From Limnoperna fortunei (Eukaryota; Mollusca; Bivalvia; Mytilida; Modiolidae), in assembly GCA_944474755.1 (NCBI GenBank), contig OX104125.1, forward strand, positions 48,263,288 through 48,327,287: 64,000 nt of DNA. Reading direction: 5' to 3'. Shown piece after piece: positions 57,901 to 64,000 of this stretch (position 1 is its first letter; every line of letters begins with the position of its first letter). The notes below the pieces were generated by a model. That model was not told the origin of the DNA, did no database searches, and saw only the letters and a list, made by a program, of their open reading frames with translations. Made by a program: the position numbers and the translations under genes.

Positions 57901-60900
57901 ACTGACCCTGTCCATGTGACTCCCTGTAAGGTACTTACTACTGACCCTGTCCATGTGACTCCCTGTAAGGTACTTACTACTGACCCTGTGTATGTGACTC
58001 CCTGTATGGTATTAATACTGAACCTGTCCATGTGACTCCCTGTAAGGTACTTACTTCTGATCCTGTCTATGCGACTCCCTGTATGGTACTTACTACTCTG
58101 ACCCTGTCTATGGGACTCCCTGTAAGGTACTTACTACTGATCCTGTCTATGTGACTCCCTGTAAGGTATTTACTACTGACACTGTCTTTGTGACCCTCTG
58201 TAAGGTACTTACTACTGACTGTCTATGTGACTCCCTGTAAGGTACTTACTACTGACCCTGTCTATGTGACTCCTTGCATGATACTTACTACTGATCCTGT
58301 CTTTGTGACTCCCTGTAAGATACTTACTACTGATCCTGTCCATGTGACTCCCTGTAAGGTACTTACTACTGACCCTGTGTATGTGACTCCCTGTAAGGTA
58401 TTTACTACTCACATTGTCCATGTGACTCACTGTAAGGTACTTACTACTGACCCTGTCCATGTGACTCCCTGTAAGGTATTTACTACTGACACTGTCCATG
58501 TGACTTCCTGTAAGTTACTTGCTACTGAGATCCTGTCTATGTAACTCCCTGTAAGATACTTACTACTGACCCTGTCTATGTAACTCCCTGTAAGGCACTC
58601 ACTACTGACCTTGTCCATGTGACTCCCTGTAAGGTACTTACTACTGACCCTGTCTATGTGACTCCCTGTAAGTTACTTACTTCTGACCCTGTGTATGTGA
58701 CTCCCTGTATGGTATTTAATACTGAACCTGTCTCATGTGACTCCCTGTAAGGTACTTACTACTGACCCTGTCTATGTGACTCCCTGTAAGATACTTACTA
58801 CTGATCCTGTCTATGTGACTCCCTGTAAGGTACTTACTACTGACCCTGTCTATGTGACTCCCTGTATGGTACTTACTACTGATCCTGTCTATGTGACTCC
58901 CTGTAAGGTATTTACTACTCACACTGTCCATGTGATTCACTGTAAGGTACTTACTACTGACCCTGTCCATGTGACTCCCTGTAAGGTACTTACTACTGAC
59001 CCTGTCTATGTGACTCCCTGTAAGGTACTTACTACTGACCCTGTCTATGTGACTCCCTGTAAGGTACTTTCTACTGACCCTGTCTTTGTGACTCCCTGTA
59101 AGGTACTTCCTACTCACCTTATCCATGTGACTCCCTGAAAGGTACTTACTACTGACACTGTCCATGTGACTTCCTGTAAGTTACTTGCTACTGATATCCT
59201 GTCAATGTGACTCCCTGTATGGTACTTACTACTGACCCTATCCATATGACTCCCTGTAAGGTACTTACTACTCACCCTGTCCCTGTGACACCCTGTAAGT
59301 TACTTGCTACTGAGATCCTGTCAATGTGACTCCCTGTATTGTACTTACTACTGACCCTATCCATATGACTCCCTGTAAGGTACTTACTACTGACCCTGTC
59401 CATGTGACTCCCTGTATGGTACTTACTACTGACCCTGTCTATGGGACTCCCTGTAAGGTACTTACTACTGACCCTGTCCATGCGAATCCCTGTAAGGTAC
59501 TTACTACTGACCCTGTCTATGTGACTCCCTGTAAGGTACTTACTACTGACCCTGTCCATGTGACTCCTTGTAAGGTATTTACTACTGACACTGTCCATCT
59601 GACTTCCTGTAAGGTAATTGCTACTGAGATCCTGTCAATGTGACTCCCTGTATGGTACTTACTACTGACCCTATCCATATGACTCCCTGTAAGGTACTTA
59701 CTACTGACCCTGTCTATGTGACTCCATGTAAGGTACTTACTACTGACCCTGTCCATGTGACTCCCTGTAAGGTACTTACTACTGACCCTGTCCATGTGAC
59801 TTCCTGTAAGGTACTTACTACTGACCATGTCCATGTGACTCCCTGTAAGGTACTTACTACTGACCCTGTCTATGTGACTCCCTGTATGGTACTTACTACT
59901 GACCCTGTCTATGGGACTCCCTGTAAGGTACTTACTACTGATCCTGTCTATGTGACTCCCTGTAAGGTATTTACTACTGACACTGTCTTTGTGACCCTCT
60001 GCAAGGTACTTACTACTGACTGTCTATGTGACTCCCTGTAAGGTACTTACTACTGACCCTGTCTATGTGACTCCCTGCATGATACTTACTACTGATCCTG
60101 TCTATGTGACTCCCTGTAAGATACTTACTACTGATCCTGTCCATGTGACTCCCTGTAAGGTACTTACTACTGACCCTGTGTATGTGACTCCCTGTAAGGT
60201 ATTTACTACTCACATTGTCCATGTGACTCACTGTAAGGTACTTACTACTGACCCTGTCTATGTAACTCCCTGTAAGGCACTCACTACTGACCTTGTCCAT
60301 GTGACTCCCTGTAAGGTACTTACTACTGACCCTGTCTATGTGACTCCCTGTAAGTTACTTACTACTGACCCTGTCCATGTGACTCCCTGTAAGGTACTTA
60401 CTTCTGACCCTGTCTATGTGACTCCCTGTAAGTTACTTACTACTGACCCTGTCCATGTGACTCCCTGTAAGGTACTTACTTCTGACCCTGTGTATGTGAC
60501 TCCCTGTATGGTATTTAATACTGAACCTGTCTCATGTGACTCCCTGTAAGGTCCTTACTACTGACCCTGTCTATGTGACTCCCTGTAAGATACTTACTAC
60601 TGATCCTGTCTATGTGACTCCCTGTAAGGTACTTACTACTGACCCTGTCTATGTGACTCCCTGTATGGTACTTACTACTGATCCTGTCTATGTGACTCCC
60701 TGTAAGGTATTTACTACTCACACTGTCCATGTGACTCACTGTAAGGTACTTACTACTGACCCTGTCCATGTGACTCCCTGTAAGGTACTTACTACTGACC
60801 CTGTCTATGTGACTCCCTGTAAGGTATTTACTGCTGACACTGTCCATGTGACTTCCTGTAAGTTACTTGCTACTGAGATCCTGTCTATGTAACTCCCTGT

Positions 60901-63900
60901 AAGATACTTACTACTGACCCTGTCTATGTAACTCCCTGTAAGGCACTCACTACTGACCTTGTCCATGTGACTCCCTGTAAGGTACTTACTACTGACCCTG
61001 TCTATGTGTATGGTACTTACTACTGATCCTGTCTATGTTACTCCCTGTAAGGTATTTACTACTCACACTGTCCATGTGACTCACTGTAAGGTACTTACTA
61101 CTCACACTGTCCATGTGACTCACTGTAAGGTACTTACTACTGACCCTGTCCATGTGACTACCTGTAAGGTATTTACTACTGACCCTGTCCATGTGACTTC
61201 CTGTAAGGTATTTACTACTGACCCTGTCCATGTGACTACCTGTAAGGTACTTGCTACCTACCCTGTCCATGCAACTCCCTGTAAGGTACTTACTACTGAC
61301 CCTGTCCATGTGACTACCTGTAAGGTATTTACTACTGACACTGTCCATGTGACTACCTGTAAGGTACTTACTACTGACCCTGTCTATGTGACTCCCTGTA
61401 TGGTACTTACTACTGACCCTGTCTAAGTAACTCCCTGTAAGGCACTCACTACTGACCTTGTCCATGTGACTCCCTGTAAGGTACTTACTACTGACCCTGT
61501 CTATGTGTATGGTACTTACTACTGATCCTGTCTATGTTACTCCCTGTAAGGTATTTACTACTCACACTGTCCATGTGACTCACTGTAAGGTACTTACTAC
61601 TCACACTGTCCATGTGACTCACTGTAAGGTACTTACTACTGACCCTGTCCATGTGACTACCTGTAAGGTATTTACTACTGACACTGTCCATGTGACTACC
61701 TGTAAGGTATTTACTACTGACCCTGTCCATGTGACTACCTGTAAGGTACTTACTACCTACCCTGTCCATGCAACTCCCTGTACGGTACTTACTACTGACC
61801 CTGTCCATGTGACTACCTGTAAGGTATTTACTACTGACACTGTCCATGTGACTACCTGTAAGGTATTTACTACTGACCCTGTCCATGTGACTCCTTGTAA
61901 GGTATTTACTACTGACACTGTCCATCTGACTTCCTGTAAGGTAATTGCTACTGAGATCCTGTCAATGTGACTCCCTGTATGGTACTTACTACTGACCCTG
62001 TCTATGTAAGTCCCTGTAAGGCACTCACTACTGACCTTGTCAATGCGACTCCCTGTAAGGTATTTACTACTGACACTGTCCATGTGACTTCCTGTAAGTT
62101 ACTTGCTACTGAGATCCTGTCTATGTAACTCCCTGTAAGATACTTACTTCTGACCCTGTCTATGTAACTCCCTGTAAGGCACTCACTACTGACCTTGTCC
62201 ATGTGACTCCCTGTAAGGTACTTACTACTGACCCTGTCTATGTGACTCCCTGTAAGTTACTTACTTCTGACCCTGTGTATGTGACTCCCTGTATGGTATT
62301 TAATACTGAACCTGTCTCATGTGACTCCCTGTAAGGTACTTACTACTGACCCTGTCTATGTGACTCCCTGTAAGATACTTACTACTGATCCTGTCTATGT
62401 GACTCCCTGTAAGGTACTTACTACTGACCCTGTCTATGTGACTCCCTGTATGGTACTTACTACTGATCCTGTCTATGTGACTCCCTGTAAGGTATTTACT
62501 ACTCACACTGTCCATGTGATTCACTGTAAGGTACTTACTACTGACCCTGTCCATGTGACTCCCTGTAAGGTACTTACTACTGACCCTGTCTATGTGACTC
62601 CCTGTAAGGTACTTACTACTGACCCTGTCTATGTGACTCCCTGTAAGGTACTTTCTACTGACCCTGTCTTTGTGACTCCCTGTAAGGTACTTCCTACTCA
62701 CCTTATCCATGTGACTCCCTGAAAGGTACTTACTACTGACACTGTCCATGTGACTTCCTGTAAGTTACTTGCTACTGAGATCCTGTCAATGTGACTCCCT
62801 GTATGGTACTTACTACTGACCCTATCCATATGACTCCCTGTAAGGTACTTACTACTGACCCTATCCATATGACTCCCTGTAAGGTACTTACTACTGACCC
62901 TGTCTATGTGACTCCCTGTAAGGTACTTAATACTGACCCTGTCTATGTGACTCCCTGTAAGGTACTTACTACTGACCCTGTCCATGTGACTCCTTGTAAG
63001 GTATTTACTACTGACACTGTCCATCTGACTTCCTGTAAGGTAATTGCTACTGAGATCCTGTCCATGCGACTCCCTGTAAGGTACTTACTACTGACCCTGT
63101 CTATGTGACCCCCTGTAAGGTACTTACTACTGATCCTGTCCATGTGACTCCCAGTAAGGTACTTACTACTGACCCTGTCCATGTGACCCCCTGTAAGGTA
63201 CTTACTACTGACCCTGTCTATGTGACTCACTGTATGGTACTTACTACTGACCATGTCTATGTGACTCCCTGTAAGGTACTTACTACTGACCCTGTCCATG
63301 TGACTCCCTGTAAGGTACTTACTACTGACCCTGTCCATGTGACTCCCTGTAAGGTATTTACTACTGACCCTGTCCATGTGACTCACTGTAAGGTATTTAC
63401 TACTGACCCTGTCCATGTGACTCCCTGTAAGGTATTTACTACTGACCCTGTCCATGTGACTCCCTGTAAGGTATCTACTACTGACCCTGTCCATGTGACT
63501 CCCTGTAAGGTACTTACTACTGACCCTGTCTATGTGACTCACTGTAAGGTACTTACTACTGACCCTATCCATATGACTCCCTGTAAGGTACTTACTACTG
63601 ACCCTGTCCATGTGACTCCCTGTAAGGTATTTACTACTGACCCTGTCCATGTGACTCCCTGTAAGGTATTTACTACTGACCCTGTCCATGTGACTCCCTG
63701 TAAGGTATTTACTACTGACCCTGTCCATGTGACTCCCTGTAAGGTATTTACTACTGACCCTGTCCATGTGACTCCCTGTAAGGTACTTACTACTGACCCT
63801 GTCCATGTGACTCCTTGTAAGGTATTTACTACTGACACTGTCCATCTGACTTCCTGTAAGGTAATTGCTACTGAGATCCTGTCAATGTGACTCCCTGTAT

Positions 63901-64000
63901 GGTACTTACTACTGACCCTATCCATATGACTCCCTGTAAGGTACTTACTACTGACCCTATCCATATGACTCCCTGTAAGGTACTTACTACTGACCCTGTC
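54966..64000. repeat. 39-bp minisatellite B, about 230 copies, continues past the window
   Basis: The unit 'gtgactccctgtaaggtact' then 'tactactgaccctgtctat' has period 39. Thirteen-residue frames (VTPCKVLTTDPVY on +, and SSKYLTGSHMDRV on -) stay open by arithmetic but are broken often by indels. Large blocks repeat almost exactly: 55806-56400 recurs at 56822 (offset 1016), 58716-59165 recurs at 62300 (offset 3584), and 61004-61250 recurs at 61503 (offset 499). That indicates recent segmental copying within the array. No gene supported. Confidence 0.95.

Noticed and set aside
54966..64000. VTPCKVLTTDPVY and SSKYLTGSHMDRV repeat proteins
   Set aside because: Frames alternate and break at indels, and both strands are open. 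The pattern is that of a 39-bp minisatellite, not a repetitive secreted protein.

Overview
The window looks like nuclear DNA of a bivalve mollusc. The reasons are AT-rich intron-bearing genes with short symmetric exons, many tRNA-headed SINE copies with a shared mollusc-type tail, a DZIP3-like HEPN exon and a B-box/beta-propeller exon of kinds expanded in bivalves, and frequent 'acatgtacatgt' motifs. Identification is from recalled family patterns only; no database was searched. A 200-base run of N at 2939-3138 marks a scaffold join.

Genes are few and all fragmentary. On the + strand at the left edge are two I-set immunoglobulin exons (58-318, 1184-1438) and the start of a Roc-type GTPase exon (2785-2938) that runs into the N gap. 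On the - strand, pointing towards the same gap, is a gene that I reconstruct from three phase-compatible exons: a 227-codon DZIP3-like HEPN exon (16057-15377), a 37-base microexon (7727-7691) and an I-set exon (4391-4134). The two half-genes converge on the gap and carry domains that could belong to one protein family (HEPN, Ig, Ig, Ig, Roc GTPase). The third gene is a B-box plus NHL-like propeller terminal exon on the - strand (54343-53473).

The rest is repeats. The 11 kb of intron between the HEPN exon and the Ig exon holds a 45-bp minisatellite of about 99 copies (8504-12976), a 21-bp minisatellite of about 43 copies (14358-15268) and a MITE. From 16 to 40 kb there is a mosaic of terminal-inverted-repeat elements, including a three-level nest at 18649-21396 inserted in an older dispersed repeat. 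A decayed element at 27580-30852 has about 245-bp inverted ends and a Ulp1-like protease remnant. SINEs are scattered through this part.

From 40.4 kb to the right edge the window is mostly satellite-like. Arrays have periods 44, 41, 42/21/63, 39, 25 and 39 bp, the last leaving the window. Altogether about 24 kb, more than a third of the window, is minisatellite. Long reading frames inside these arrays arise because several periods are multiples of three; I do not treat them as genes.
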